Below are positions 23,001-30,280 of a stretch of DNA of 64,000 nt, piece by piece. Within the stretch, counting starts at the first letter, position 1. The number at the start of each line of letters is the position of its first letter. Position numbers and translations under genes: made by a program. The notes under the pieces were generated by a model. The model had not been told where the DNA came from, searched no databases, and saw only the letters and a list, made by a program, of their open reading frames with translations. Origin of the DNA: Amyelois transitella (lineage: Eukaryota; Arthropoda; Insecta; Lepidoptera; Pyralidae); the NCBI RefSeq assembly GCF_032362555.1, contig NC_083505.1, positions 11,709,501-11,773,500 of the forward strand, read 5' to 3'.

Positions 23001-24207
23001 ACATTTTAATTTAATTTTTTTCAAAAAGTTAGTGCCACAACTGATAGAAATTTACGTAATAAACATAAATTAGTCATGCCGTTTCATAGGCTTAGCAAAG
23101 TCAGTAAATCATTTATGGGGAACTGTATACGATTTTATAATAGGTTGCCGGAGTCTGTTCTTGATATGCCCAACCGAAAATTCAAAGAGTATGTAAAGAA
23201 AGTACTTTGTGAGAAGGCTTATTATAGGACTGATGATTACCTTAATGATAAAAACATCTGGCTCGAGCTTGGCACAGGAACCTCGTAATTAATTGTAGTT
23301 TAATTTGAACTTATATCAAAATTTCAGTACACTCTGTACATAAATCTTTTTAAAATTGGCAATCCATAAAATATATATATATATATATTTTTTTCTTTTT
23401 TCAATATTAAATCTCATAAATATATAAATCTCCCGTGAGCAATGTATTCTCCCGTCCACATTCTATTCTAAGTATAATTTAATATTGTGAAGTTGACGTT
23501 GTTGAAGAAAATGCTGCAGTGCAGTTTGTTACCGCTTCTTCTGCACTGACGCCTTGGAAGCGGCAGTAAACTTAGTTTTTAAGTAATTTATTTGACGTCA
23601 ACCAAGTTGTTAAACCATACGACAATTATTAAGCGATATAATAATATCCTACAATAATGAATAAAAAATTTTGAATTTTGAATTTTTGAATTTTGAATTT
23701 CCGAACCTTGCACATTTAGACAACGGGATGTGTAAACATGAGACAGATGTGTAACAGAGGTCTAACGGGAGTCACTTTGTGTAATCGGACTTACCCACTC
23801 CAGGATTATAGTCTTAAGTGCATCCCATACTCTTTTCACGAGGGTTTAGGTCACATCCGAGACTAACGACAGAAGTATGGTAAAAGATTTCAGATTTATA
23901 ATAATGTAATGTAAATATATAAGTAAAGACTGCTTTTCCATTACATTTTCTGTCACAAACAAATACGGTAGTAACTAACGTAGTCACTCCGTGTAACCAA
24001 GCTCTGCTGTCACTGCAGCAAAAAGATTTACCTATAAACGCACCCGATAACATATAGATTAATTTTCAGCATGATCAAGAACTGCTAAAGGATGCGTACG
24101 ACCGTCCTCTGGCTACTCCCCGCCATGAAGAGCCACACTACACGCTCGGGGACTTCGAGCCCCTGCCTCAGGAGCCCCCGCCGCAACCAGATTTCGAACA
24201 ACTATAG
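8025..24207 (+). CDS. row: row/POGZ-like zinc-finger chromatin protein with transposase-derived domain, 20 exons, ~1169 aa
   Basis: Exons: 8025-8057, 8140-8399, 9185-9282, 9662-9829, 10434-10598, 11044-11253, 11627-12027, 12108-12436, 12857-13001, 13759-13911, 14352-14612, 15222-15416, 16010-16195, 16956-17088, 18080-18171, 18891-19027, 20506-20663, 21788-21924, 22559-22669, 24070-24207 (TAG). Every border is GT/AG and the frame holds throughout. Order along the protein: acidic start; RS-like and lysine-rich stretch (~110-186); transposase-like region (~275-590); AT-hook-like KRGRRKK and PKKKRK signal (~604-654); lysine/acidic linker; C2H2-type and other Cys/His fingers (~742-1060, e.g. CPICHTELSNNIALMEHVFEHV); a proline-rich acidic tail. 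Likely a nuclear, DNA- or heterochromatin-associated protein. Assignment to relative of woc (row)/POGZ rests on this layout and my memory of insect homologues, so the symbol is less sure than the gene itself. Confidence 0.78.
9380..9500 (+). repeat. Dispersed repeat with cgcgcgataaaa core
   Basis: Contains tttcgcgcgataaaataggcgtcgtgcgt. Related copies at 9940-10030 and 17300-17400 share the cgcgcgat(a/g)aaaa core, the following gcgtcgcgc-like segment and gctgtc ending. Family not identified. Confidence 0.6.
9940..10030 (+). repeat. Dispersed repeat with cgcgcgataaaa core, second copy
   Basis: acagctttcatttttcgcgcgataaaaacaggtcgcgcg..., like 9380-9500 and 17300-17400. In the same gene's intron as the first copy. 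Confidence 0.55.
10207..10362 (+). repeat. LINE 3' end with TTTTGAA-rich tail
   Basis: Carries gcttcttctgcactgacgcc, ggaagcggcagtaaactta, tgacgtcaaccaa, then gatatgaagtataatgaataaaaa and a ttttgaattttgaa tail. Other copies at 15810-15920 (minus), 19905-20050 (minus), 23020-23700, 25770-25925, 31340-31555 and 58267-58555. The 23 kb copy shows this is the 3' end of a Jockey/CR1-like LINE. Confidence 0.75.
10620..10785 (+). repeat. Dispersed repeat with gggttcc and (gtct)n
   Basis: gggttccttagttaacaagg, a gtctgtctgtctgtct run and a later gattacggaaccct form a unit I recognise as a common lepidopteran dispersed repeat. Just downstream of exon 5 of the row-like gene. Confidence 0.5.
11438..11532 (-). 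repeat. LINE-derived short repeat, 3' part
   Basis: Tail-end segment: catacatatagtcacgtccat ... cagacagagccaacagtc ... ctgaaaggccatgtttagctg. The 5' part is missing. In the intron before row exon 7. Confidence 0.75.
12449..12530 (-). repeat. LINE-derived short repeat, 3' fragment
   Basis: catacattaagtcacgtccatatcccttgctgggtagacagagc and a short remainder. It begins 12 bases after the row exon 8 donor. Confidence 0.75.
13430..13625 (+). repeat. Dispersed repeat related to the 3743-4012 family
   Basis: ggctgcgattcgcccgcgta, ctcctaactagaatctacct and ttcatcttaatcggcctagtaatagtttcgagat form the layout of old lepidopteran LINE-type repeats. No coding left. Between row exons 9 and 10. Confidence 0.45.
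13996..14215 (-). repeat. LINE-derived short repeat, most of the unit
   Basis: From acatataatcacgtctatatc to catgggaaagagatgaagtg; only the cggcac head is gone. In the intron before row exon 11. Confidence 0.85.
15620..15725 (-). repeat. tRNA-derived SINE fragment
   Basis: On the minus strand gagtgcgcttgtctgtgac is followed by gagtttgaatcctcgcc, a good polymerase III B-box-like pair. A relative lies at 22845-22990 on the plus strand. In the intron between row exons 12 and 13. Confidence 0.5.
15810..15920 (-). repeat. LINE 3' end (TTTTGAA-tail family), minus copy
   Basis: Reverse complement of the family: attcattattataggacactt, catatcacttaataattgtc, ggttcacaacatcggttgacgtcaaataa. Ends about 90 bases before row exon 13. 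Confidence 0.65.
16313..16530 (-). repeat. LINE-derived short repeat, diverged
   Basis: ggccatgttcagatcaattata ... gataggttgctaatttatcgc ... gccttttacgatatccatgag ... gtgccgggaactacacggcac. Whole except the tail end. Confidence 0.75.
17107..17231 (+). mobile_element. 5'-truncated RTE-like LINE tail with target-site duplication
   Basis: gagagttatgaatgtgaatgaagcg ... gcctacccctcctggaaagaggcgtgattttatgtatgtatg. It is flanked by a 12 bp duplication, TTGATTTAAACC, at 17095-17106 and 17232-17243. The insertion begins 19 bases after the donor of row exon 14. Confidence 0.9.
17300..17405 (+). repeat. Dispersed repeat with cgcgcgat(a/g)aaaa core, third copy
   Basis: gatagtttttcgcgcgatgaaaacggcgtcgcgcttgcaatgctac; see 9380-9500. 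Confidence 0.55.
17525..17673 (+). repeat. LINE-derived short repeat, 3' part, left member of an inverted pair
   Basis: aaacttgggattctccttac ... ctagcaacctgtcactatttg ... ctccgcaagatatacagacg. Its tail was the target of the next insertion. Confidence 0.8.
17674..17960 (-). mobile_element. LINE-derived short repeat, complete, with target-site duplication
   Basis: A full copy from (catac)n to gtgccgggaaccacacggcac. The 13 bases ACAGACGTTATTA occur at 17661-17673 and again at 17961-17973, so this copy inserted into the tail of the older opposite-facing copy to its left. Confidence 0.9.
18552..18745 (+). repeat. LINE-derived short repeat, tail missing
   Basis: gtgccatattaataagaatagg ... gactaagggataggctta ... 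cctatcagtctttcaagactg. In the intron before row exon 16. Confidence 0.75.
18923..19902. repeat. Six-copy tandem repeat of row exon 16 end plus intron start (164 bp unit)
   Basis: The donor GTGAGT recurs at 19028, 19192, 19356, 19520, 19684 and 19849, spacing 164 (once 165). Each unit holds the last ~100 bases of exon 16 (from catcaacga(g/c)acgtacgagg to cacttcct), the donor and ~50 intron bases including ttctctcgcag. Units 2-5 are nearly identical, which points to recent expansion. Only the first copy carries the upstream part of the exon with the real acceptor. Confidence 0.95.
19905..20050 (-). repeat. LINE 3' end (TTTTGAA-tail family), minus copy
   Basis: attcattattatggtacattt, tttcacaacattgatcgaat and aactgccgtttccaaagtg are the reverse complement of the family described at 10207. 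Starts where the 164 bp tandem array ends. Confidence 0.65.
20279..20462 (-). repeat. LINE-derived short repeat, 5' head missing
   Basis: cgtctatatcccttgcggggtagac to tagtcaccttatacgaca. It ends about 40 bases before the acceptor of row exon 17. Confidence 0.85.
20789..21036 (-). repeat. LINE-derived short repeat, complete, short target-site duplication
   Basis: acatacatatggtcacg to ccgggaaccatacggc; ATAGTTA flanks it at 20782-20788 and 21037-21043. In the intron after row exon 17. Confidence 0.85.
22028..22223. mobile_element. Foldback element with ~42 bp imperfect terminal inverted repeats
   Basis: Left arm 22028-22072 (tgtacaaaagtcggacttaat...gcattctctaccagt) and right arm 22183-22223 (complement: tgtacaagtggacttaatg...gcattctctgccagt) enclose about 110 bases with no coding. 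A MITE-like or foldback unit; superfamily not known. Confidence 0.7.
22692..22775 (-). mobile_element. 5'-truncated RTE-like LINE tail with target-site duplication
   Basis: catacataaaatcacgcctctttcccggaggggtaggcagagac...cacgatctc is the reverse complement of the LINE tail. ATACCATCATA flanks it at 22681-22691 and 22776-22786. It inserted 22 bases after the donor of row exon 19. Confidence 0.88.
22845..22990 (+). repeat. tRNA-derived SINE fragment
   Basis: A-box-like tagtgcgcttgg and B-box-like gggttcgaat about 35 bases later, then tttggactgggttttggatg. No foldable cloverleaf is complete, so it is not called as a tRNA gene. Confidence 0.5.
23020..23700 (+). mobile_element. 5'-truncated Jockey/CR1-like LINE: pol C-terminus and 3' UTR
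   Basis: An open frame at 23076-23288 encodes the end of a LINE polyprotein (KSFMGNCIRFYNRLPESVLD, KEYVKKVLCEKAYYRTDDYL). It is followed by a 3' UTR with gcttcttctgcactgacgcc, aagcggcagtaaacttag and tgacgtcaaccaa, and a tail of repeated ttttgaa. Sits in the last intron of the row-like gene, same strand. Confidence 0.8.
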
Positions 24208-25016
24208 ATACAACATATAACAAGATAATCACAGTTTGCATTCTGCACATTTAGTGCAAACATAGTCTAGAGATGGTCGAGTACTCGGTTGATACTCGGT
24301 GTTCGGCGGGGTTTTTTATACTCGTACTCGGCCGAATAACTCGGATTGAATGCAATATATTAAGGTAGATAGATATATTTAAGTACTACACTCAGTAAAT
24401 CGTTAATTAAAAACTTTTCATTACAATGACGTGCAACGTTAATTATTTGTTTGCTAATGATCAAGCGACTGGTAGTTGAAATGTATATTTGATAGAACCG
24501 ACTTACACGAGAAAGAAAGAAATTGAGCCAAGTAAAACTTCTACTTGTTACTCAGCTACAGTGTTACTTGGTGCATCTCCAGTATCAGACTATGTTGAGG
24601 AAGCAGGAGAGGTCTGTAAAGATAATAGTTAAGTGGAAATCCATAGTTGTCCAAGCAATAATAAGTTGTAACTATTGTGGAACCTTTGAAACTTTGTCTA
24701 TTTAGGAGTTAGTGAGATTCCAATTAATTGTTGTCTTATGTCACAATTCATCAAATTGTCTTACCTGATATGATGGAAAGTATACATACTTATATAAAAT
24801 AAACTAATAATTCATCATGCTGTATATTTTTTATTATTGGCATTGCCATTAGATTTATGTAGTCATTTTGTTTAAGTTCAAAATATAAAGCTCATTTACG
24901 GATTTTTATTTTCTGTACAGTTTGTGTCAAAATTATTAATTTTAAATTGATGCAAAAATTCTGCAATGTTTGTATTATGTAAGGAACAGAAATAAATAAA
25001 GATTTATTTAGACATT
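24208..25016 (+). other. 3' UTR of the row-like gene with twin AATAAA
   Basis: No coding after the stop at 24207. AATAAA occurs at 24991-24996 and 24995-25000. The facing gene's stop codon is at 25017-25019, so the two transcripts meet or overlap. A run of diverged cgagtactcgg units lies at 24278-24350. Confidence 0.6.
25003..25008 (-). terminator. Poly(A) signal of SNRNP25 (AATAAA on the minus strand)
   Basis: TTTATT on the plus strand 9 bases beyond the SNRNP25 stop, within 10 bases of the opposite-strand AATAAA pair at 24991-25000. If used, the 3' UTR is extremely short. Confidence 0.45.
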
Positions 25017-26160
25017 CTATATATTTTTTTTCTTTTTTCTTTTTTTGAAAGTCAATGTTACTTTATTTGTTACCCCGTAGTTGTCTATTTTACTACAGTT
25101 ATCATCCAAAATTATGCCATCAAAGTTGAGGTCATAAGTTCTCCAAATATATTTCCAGGAGATCTTCACTTTGTTGCCAGTTCTTTTTTGATGAAGCTCA
25201 AAATGTCTCGCTATCGCCTTCTTTAGGTCAATCACTGTGGCGTTTTGAGGTACCTAAAATTAGAAATCATATTAAATGCGAACCCATGTGATGCCTGAAT
25301 TTTTTTTGGTTACTTTAATCTTCCATATCTGTTTGTGGATGTGAATAGTAAGTCTGTTGAAGGCGGTTAAATACTTACTATAACTTTCAGCACTGGCTCA
25401 TCCTCTCTTGAAATGAATATTGTTATTGACTGTCCATGCTCTACAGCTATCTGAAATCATCAAGTGCATTTTATTTTCATGATAGCTCCCTACTAAGGAG
25501 ATATAATCACTGTCGCCATTCCCACTGGTTCTTATAACTGTCACCTTCATATCACACCTGTATCAATAACATCGCTTAAATAATAAATTGAGACAGAGTG
25601 ACAGGTTGCTAGTCTGTCACCAAAAGGAAATGCAATACATTCCATTTAAAATTATATATTTTAGTATTTAAATCAATTAATCATAATTAAAGATCGTGGC
25701 AAGTGGAAAGAGGTAGTCTCTGCCTACCCCTCCGGGAAAGAGGCGTGATTTTATGTATGTATGTATTCGCGTCCACATTTCTATTCTAAGTTTGGATGTC
25801 CGCTTCTTCTGCACTGATACTTAAGAAGCAGCAGTGAACTTAGTTTTATTTATTTGATGTCAACCAATGTTGTGAAATGAAAGATATGACAATCAATAAA
25901 ACTAATAAAACTTTTAAATTTAAATACCGGGATCTCTCGTCTAATGCGCAGGATTATCCGGAAATCATATTTCAGTCATAGCCAACTACAAAATGTAGGT
26001 GTGCCATACTCACCTGTGATATAATTTCTTCCAGTATAATATCAGGGGGAAGATCCGAAAGAAGGCGATCAGAGGTAATCAATGTACACAGTGAAGATTT
26101 AGTAACCTCTATGAGGTCGTCATGAGTTAACGTCTTAGCCAGATCATTTATATCATCCAT
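25017..26160 (-). CDS. SNRNP25: U11/U12 small nuclear ribonucleoprotein 25 kDa protein
   Basis: Subunit of the minor (U12-type) spliceosome with a ubiquitin-like fold. Three exons: 26014-26160, 25379-25450, 25017-25253, phases 0/0, total 151 residues. The human protein is of similar size. Landmarks: LPPDIILEEIISQ (family: LP-x-x-V-T-L-E-E-V-N-S-Q), AVEHGQSITIFI, then ATVIDLKKAIARHFELHQ and ISWKYIWRTYDL, matching the hallmark DLKKAI ... ISW-x-Y-V-W-R-T-Y of SNRNP25. The C-terminus is a lysine-rich run (KKRKKKKN). Start at the first ATG of an exon that opens with an acidic segment. Tail to tail with the row-like gene, head to head with Tim13 (705 bases between starts). Confidence 0.92.
25690..25768 (+). 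repeat. RTE-like LINE tail fragment
   Basis: agatcgtggcaagtggaaag ... tccgggaaagaggcgtgattttatgtatgtatgta. In the first intron of SNRNP25, opposite strand. No clear duplication; another LINE tail abuts it. Confidence 0.8.
25770..25925 (+). repeat. LINE 3' end (TTTTGAA-tail family), diverged
   Basis: cgcttcttctgcactgatac, agcagcagtgaacttag, tgatgtcaaccaatgttg, then aataaaacttttaaattt. Directly follows the RTE-like tail. Confidence 0.65.
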
Positions 26161-26865
26161 GATGAAAGAAAATCTTTCACATTAAAATCTAAGTTTAAAA
26201 AACTCTGTACTGCAAAAGGTCATAGTTTAGAAAATAAAAGAATTGAAGGAAAATAACAACAAACAAAACAAGTCACAAGTCAAAATTTTTCAATTTAACC
26301 GATTTGACTTTGACATAATAATATGAATACTTTTTCAATTTCGATTTTGTAAACATAGTTTAAAGCTACCTACGGAATAAAATAACACTTTCAATGGATA
26401 TGACTTTTCAATTTAGTTTCTGTCGTCGTGCAACATTTCACCTACACTAAATAAAACGCTACCAAAATGTTTTTAAATCTGTGAACGTAACAAATCGCGT
26501 GGCCTTCGCTTTTTCACGAAAGTTGATAAAGGATATAAAATATGTCTTATATTCTCCCCCTTTCTAGCTATAAGTTTAACTGGAGTAGTAGAAAGGGAGA
26601 AAAAACGACATGATAACATTTCTTTCATGGAGTAATTAGCTACTCATTTTTAAAAAATGAAAGGCTTTAGTCGTAAACGATAAACCTGATAACGCATGTC
26701 AATGCCAAAGTGAAGTGCAAAACAGTTGTCAGAAAATAAAATTGAGGTTAGAATAAGTCTGACATTTAGTTTCATCAGCCAGCCAGCTTTTTATCACTTA
26801 AATTGGGGCTAAATCGGCTAAGATAAACATAAATTTCCTACTCAAAGCCAGAAATAAACTAGACA
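26161..26865. promoter_or_regulatory. Divergent promoter region between SNRNP25 and Tim13
   Basis: 705 bases between the two ATGs, no coding and no recognised repeat. A short stem (ttctccccctttcta against tagaaagggagaa) lies at 26549-26597. Promoter function is inferred from gene layout only. Confidence 0.4.
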
Positions 26866-27138
26866 ATGGATACTTTATCAACGGGCTCTTTGAGCGGTGC
26901 ACAGAAAGAGGAGTTAATGGATCAGGTGAAGCAACAAATCGCGATCGCAAACGCACAGGAACTGCTTACAAAAATGTCAGAGAAGTGCTTCAAGAAATGT
27001 ATCAATAAGCCGGGCACAGCTTTAGATAACTCCGAGCAAAAATGTATCGCTATGTGCATGGACAGATATATGGATGCGTGGAACCTTGTCTCGCGGACAT
27101 ACAGCAGTCGTATTCAGAGAGAAAGGAACAACCTATGA
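26866..27138 (+). CDS. Tim13: Mitochondrial import inner membrane translocase subunit Tim13
   Basis: Small Tim chaperone of the intermembrane space; with Tim8 it forms a hexamer that escorts hydrophobic precursors to the inner membrane. One exon, 90 residues, the normal family length. The twin CX3C motifs are CFKKC (41-45) and CIAMC (60-64), separated by 14 residues, which form the two disulfides made by Mia40. The N-terminal part ([20 protein letters not shown]) and the C-terminal [11 protein letters not shown] helix are typical of Tim13. No presequence, as expected for this family. AATAAA at 27249-27254 fits as poly(A) signal, giving a ~130 base 3' UTR. Divergent from SNRNP25. Confidence 0.97.
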   Translation: MDTLSTGSLSGAQKEELMDQVKQQIAIANAQELLTKMSEKCFKKCINKPGTALDNSEQKCIAMCMDRYMDAWNLVSRTYSSRIQRERNNL

Positions 27139-27248
27139 AGCCTGTAGTTTCTTGTGTTTGTCTCGAGTCAAAGCAGTACTGTAAATATAATAGAAGTACC
27201 ATATAATGTTAAAATTGTGTGTTGCCTGCGAGTTGTTATGTTGTGTTC

Positions 27249-27254
27249 AATAAA
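27249..27254 (+). terminator. Poly(A) signal of Tim13
   Basis: AATAAA 111 bases after the Tim13 stop, followed by gattttaggttaacttgtgtg, a GT-rich downstream element. Confidence 0.6.
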
Positions 27255-27601
27255 AGATTTTAGGTTAACTTGTGTGTTTACTGATAACTAAACAATTATC
27301 ATTACATAACATGAAGACTACAGCCAAAAGAACTGATGAACAAATTGCTTGTATGGTATAATTTAATACTGTTACTGTACTGGCATAAATTTCAAGTTAA
27401 TGACAAAAAAGAAATGGGCTTTTGGTTAATAAATAGGTTGTATTTGGTTTGCATTCATGCAGTTGTTTAGTTAATTTAAAAAAACTGCTCATAATGAACA
27501 AAGTGTAGATTATTATGTTCAGTCATTTAGTAAAATATTTGAATGGAGAACTAAGTAATGTAAAGTACAATAAAACTTTTTAGTGCTGTTGATATCTTTT
27601 T

Positions 27602-29197
27602 TTATATTTCTCCTCTAAGCATTTTCTTCCTGTACTGGTACAATTTCTTTATCCACATCTCTTTGAGCTCCTCCTCGCTAGGGATTGCCTACAAAACAGA
27701 GAAATACTTTCTATATCAACAATCATAGAATACAAATCCATCAATTCAGTCTTTGAGCCATACAGCTGAATACAGCATTTTTAGTGTTTATGAAACTGTT
27801 GGCTCTGTCTACCCCATGAGGGATAATACATGTATATATTGAATACAATATTTAAGGAGAAAGATAAATATTTTTTCTGAATACATACATATAATCACAT
27901 CTTTATCCCTTACAGGGCAGATAGAACCAACAAACTCATACAGACTGAAGCCATATTCAGGTGTATGGTATAAAAATGGAATTGAGATTCAAATGTGACA
28001 GGTTGCTAGCCCAATGCCTAAAAGAAGAATCCCAAGTTTATTAGCCTTAATCATAAAATACCTTAATCAATATATGAATGTAATGTTTTTCATATGTGCA
28101 TTATAGGGAATTTCATGATCCCTACAGGGGAAAACCTGGGAATTAATTGTAAAAAAGGGACATGGAGCTTGTTCTAATCAGCCTAGTAAACAACTATACT
28201 GCTGAACATGGCCATACAGCCCTTTCAAGACTTGACACTGCCTATCCCATAAAGGATAAACACCTGATTTTAAATATGTAGTAACCAAAAACTTACATCA
28301 AAATTAATAATGGAATCATCATTCTTGGCCTCCGATTCAGGGACTGTCACTGTCTGAGAATTCAGGTCTATGACAATGTTTTGTGACTGTTTCTTAGTCC
28401 TTGAAGATGTGAAGGACTTCTGGACAAACGAATCATTGTTGAATTCAGCCAACAAGTTTCTGTCGTGTATTGTTGGCATATCTTCTTTGATTTCAATGTC
28501 CTTGTATTCATAAGTTGGTATTTTGGTCATGGTGAGACCAGCAGCTGCGGCAGCTTTGATTGCCCTTTCTACTTTTGTTTCTGTGTCATCTAAGTTCACC
28601 TTTTTGGAAGGTTGAGGTTTTTCTGCAAAACAAATTATACCGTGCTTATTAATTTGTATAAATGTTTTTACTCTTGGGAGGTACCTATATTAAATTTCTA
28701 TTAGTATATTTAATAGTGGTATTATTTTTGCTCTCAAATTTAATTCTGAATAAGATCAGCACAATTATTTTAAAGTGAACTAAAAAAATTAGTGATTCAG
28801 TTGCAAACATACCAATATCAAACGAACTTGAGCGACTGCTAGAAGACCTGGACCTCTTCGACTTCTTGCTCTTATATCTAGATCTTCCATGAGAGCTGGA
28901 ACGGGACCGGTTCCTCGAGACAGAACGTTTAGAGCGCTTAGTACGTGACCGCGAAGACGATCTCCTCTTGGATTTGGACTCGTACCTATCGCGCTCCCTA
29001 GATAAGCTTCTAGAATAACTCCTCTTATGCCTCGATCGCGAAACGGAGCGTCTCCGTCGGTGACTGCTAGACTCAGAGCGATCTCGCGAGCGGGACCTAC
29101 GTTTATGTTTGCTTTTTGATTTCTTTCGCTCGTAGGACGATTCAGAACTGTAAGACGAGCTACGCCTATCACGGTAACGAGATTTTTCACGAGGCAT
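27602..29197 (-). CDS. RSRC1: RSRC1/SRrp53-like RS-domain splicing protein
   Basis: Three exons: 28813-29197, 28297-28622, 27602-27688; phases 1 and 0; 265 residues. Residues ~1-125 are an arginine/serine-rich domain (RSRSRDRSESSSHRRRRS and similar) with lysine patches that act as nuclear signal. The second exon carries an alanine-rich helix (AIKAAAAAGLTMTK) and NNDSFVQKSFTSSRTKKQ, close to the SDSFVQQTFRSSK of RSRC1. The last exon ends EEELKEMWIKKLYQYRKKML, matching the family's C-terminal E-x-x-W-x-x-x-L-x-x-x-R-x-x-x-L signature. Family members take part in second-step and alternative splicing and interact with U2AF. Shorter than the human protein (~334), mainly in the RS part. Convergent with Tim13. 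Confidence 0.85.
27745..27830 (+). repeat. LINE-derived short repeat, 3' part
   Basis: gccatacagctgaatacagc ... gttggctctgtctaccccatgagggat. In the RSRC1 intron; faces the next copy. Confidence 0.7.
27885..28062 (-). repeat. LINE-derived short repeat, head missing
   Basis: catacatataatcacatctttatccc ... gtgacaggttgctagccc ... cccaagtttattagcc. Tail to tail with 27745-27830. Confidence 0.8.
28195..28262 (+). repeat. LINE-derived short repeat, 3' fragment
   Basis: gctgaacatggccatacagccctttcaagac ... cctatcccataaaggata. Just before the RSRC1 exon 2 donor side. Confidence 0.6.
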
Positions 29198-30217
29198 AGT
29201 TTCAGCACAGAACTATTAAATGCATAATTGACGTAGTTTTAGTACAGAACTATTAGATGCATAATTTGCACAGTTTTATACTAAAAAGTTAGATATTTTG
29301 CTAAAACATTTAGGTTATAAGTTTCGTAAATAATCTCCCGTACAAACATTTGCATTTGCATACGTTTTTTGAAACAGAAGAAAGATTGCCAATGAATTGT
29401 CTTTAAACAGCATAATTGTGTTAAATTGTAAAATTAATTAAAAATATGTAGAAAATACATGCACAAAAAAATAATATTCGAAGTATTCGAGGCAATTTTT
29501 ATTTGTATATAAGAATTTGATAAATGTTAATATGTCCTCCGCTACGTTTGTGCTACAGTTCAAAACTTTAATTTAAAAAACAATTGTTTTTCCGGAACGA
29601 ATCAAAAGAGGGCGCTTTTTAATGATACGTTCCGTTCTGTCCGCCATTATCTATGCGCTGAATTGCGCTTGTATATATTTCTCGGGAAGTTGATCATAAA
29701 AATTAAACCGGATTTTATCTGTTGAAATATAGGTACATGTAACAAAAAAGCAACATAGATAAAATAAGGTACCAAAGCACAAATAAAAAATTCAAATGAT
29801 TTTGTGAAGCACAGAATTTTTTTTTGAAGTAAGCTGTCAGTGTTGTGTTAGATTCGATTATGCGTAGGCCGGAATATATGTAGGGCAGCGACCGTCAGTT
29901 TGCCTCGATGACGGAATGTGTGTGAAATTTTTAAGATGGTGAAGAAGCAACTGTGTTTTTCGATTCGTTTAACTAAATAATATTTGTTGGTGCACGGTTT
30001 AATATAGTAGGACGATCAATATGTGTCCATATGTGTGATTGTCTTTTTACGTTATCCTTCCGTTGTTCCGTGACAGACAGAAATCGCTGAACGTGTTGGT
30101 GGAAGCACTGACATTGTTTCATTGGAATTGTAGAGTCCATCGTGATTGTTATGTTCAAGCTTGTGTTATACACATCCACGACACCCTGGTACAGAGGATT
30201 TTGATGTTTTCAAGATC
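29198..30217. promoter_or_regulatory. Divergent region between RSRC1 and the distal Patronin exon
   Basis: 1020 bases between the two starts. Two imperfect copies of a ~45 bp unit (gcataattgacgtagttttagtacagaactattagat) begin at ~29220 and ~29262. The stretch 30000-30217 probably is 5' UTR of the distal Patronin transcript. No repeat family recognised in the rest. Confidence 0.4.
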
Positions 30218-30280
30218 ATGGAGAGGCAAGAGCGATCACATGCCAACATGGAGGCCGCAGATTTCGCGGATACAAAACAG
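30218..30280 (+). CDS. Patronin: Patronin distal alternative first coding exon
   Basis: ATG at 30218 opens MERQERSHANMEAADFADTK and the exon ends CAG|GTGAGC in phase 0, joining in frame to the exon at 50907 (...DTKQ|SKQRAS...). The join recreates a (T)KQ(x)KQRAS context like that at the start of known Patronin/CAMSAP proteins. The preceding ~200 bases have no in-frame upstream ATG in good context. Use as an exon is inferred from splice site, phase and fit. Confidence 0.65.

Noticed and set aside
23076..23288. Host gene encoding a 70-residue basic protein
   Set aside because: It matches the C-terminal end of LINE polyproteins and is followed by that LINE family's 3' UTR and tail.
28789..29208. 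139-codon alternative minus-strand frame over the RS domain
   Set aside because: Out-of-frame shadow of RSRC1 exon 1; the frame used gives the RS repeats and joins in phase to exons 2 and 3.
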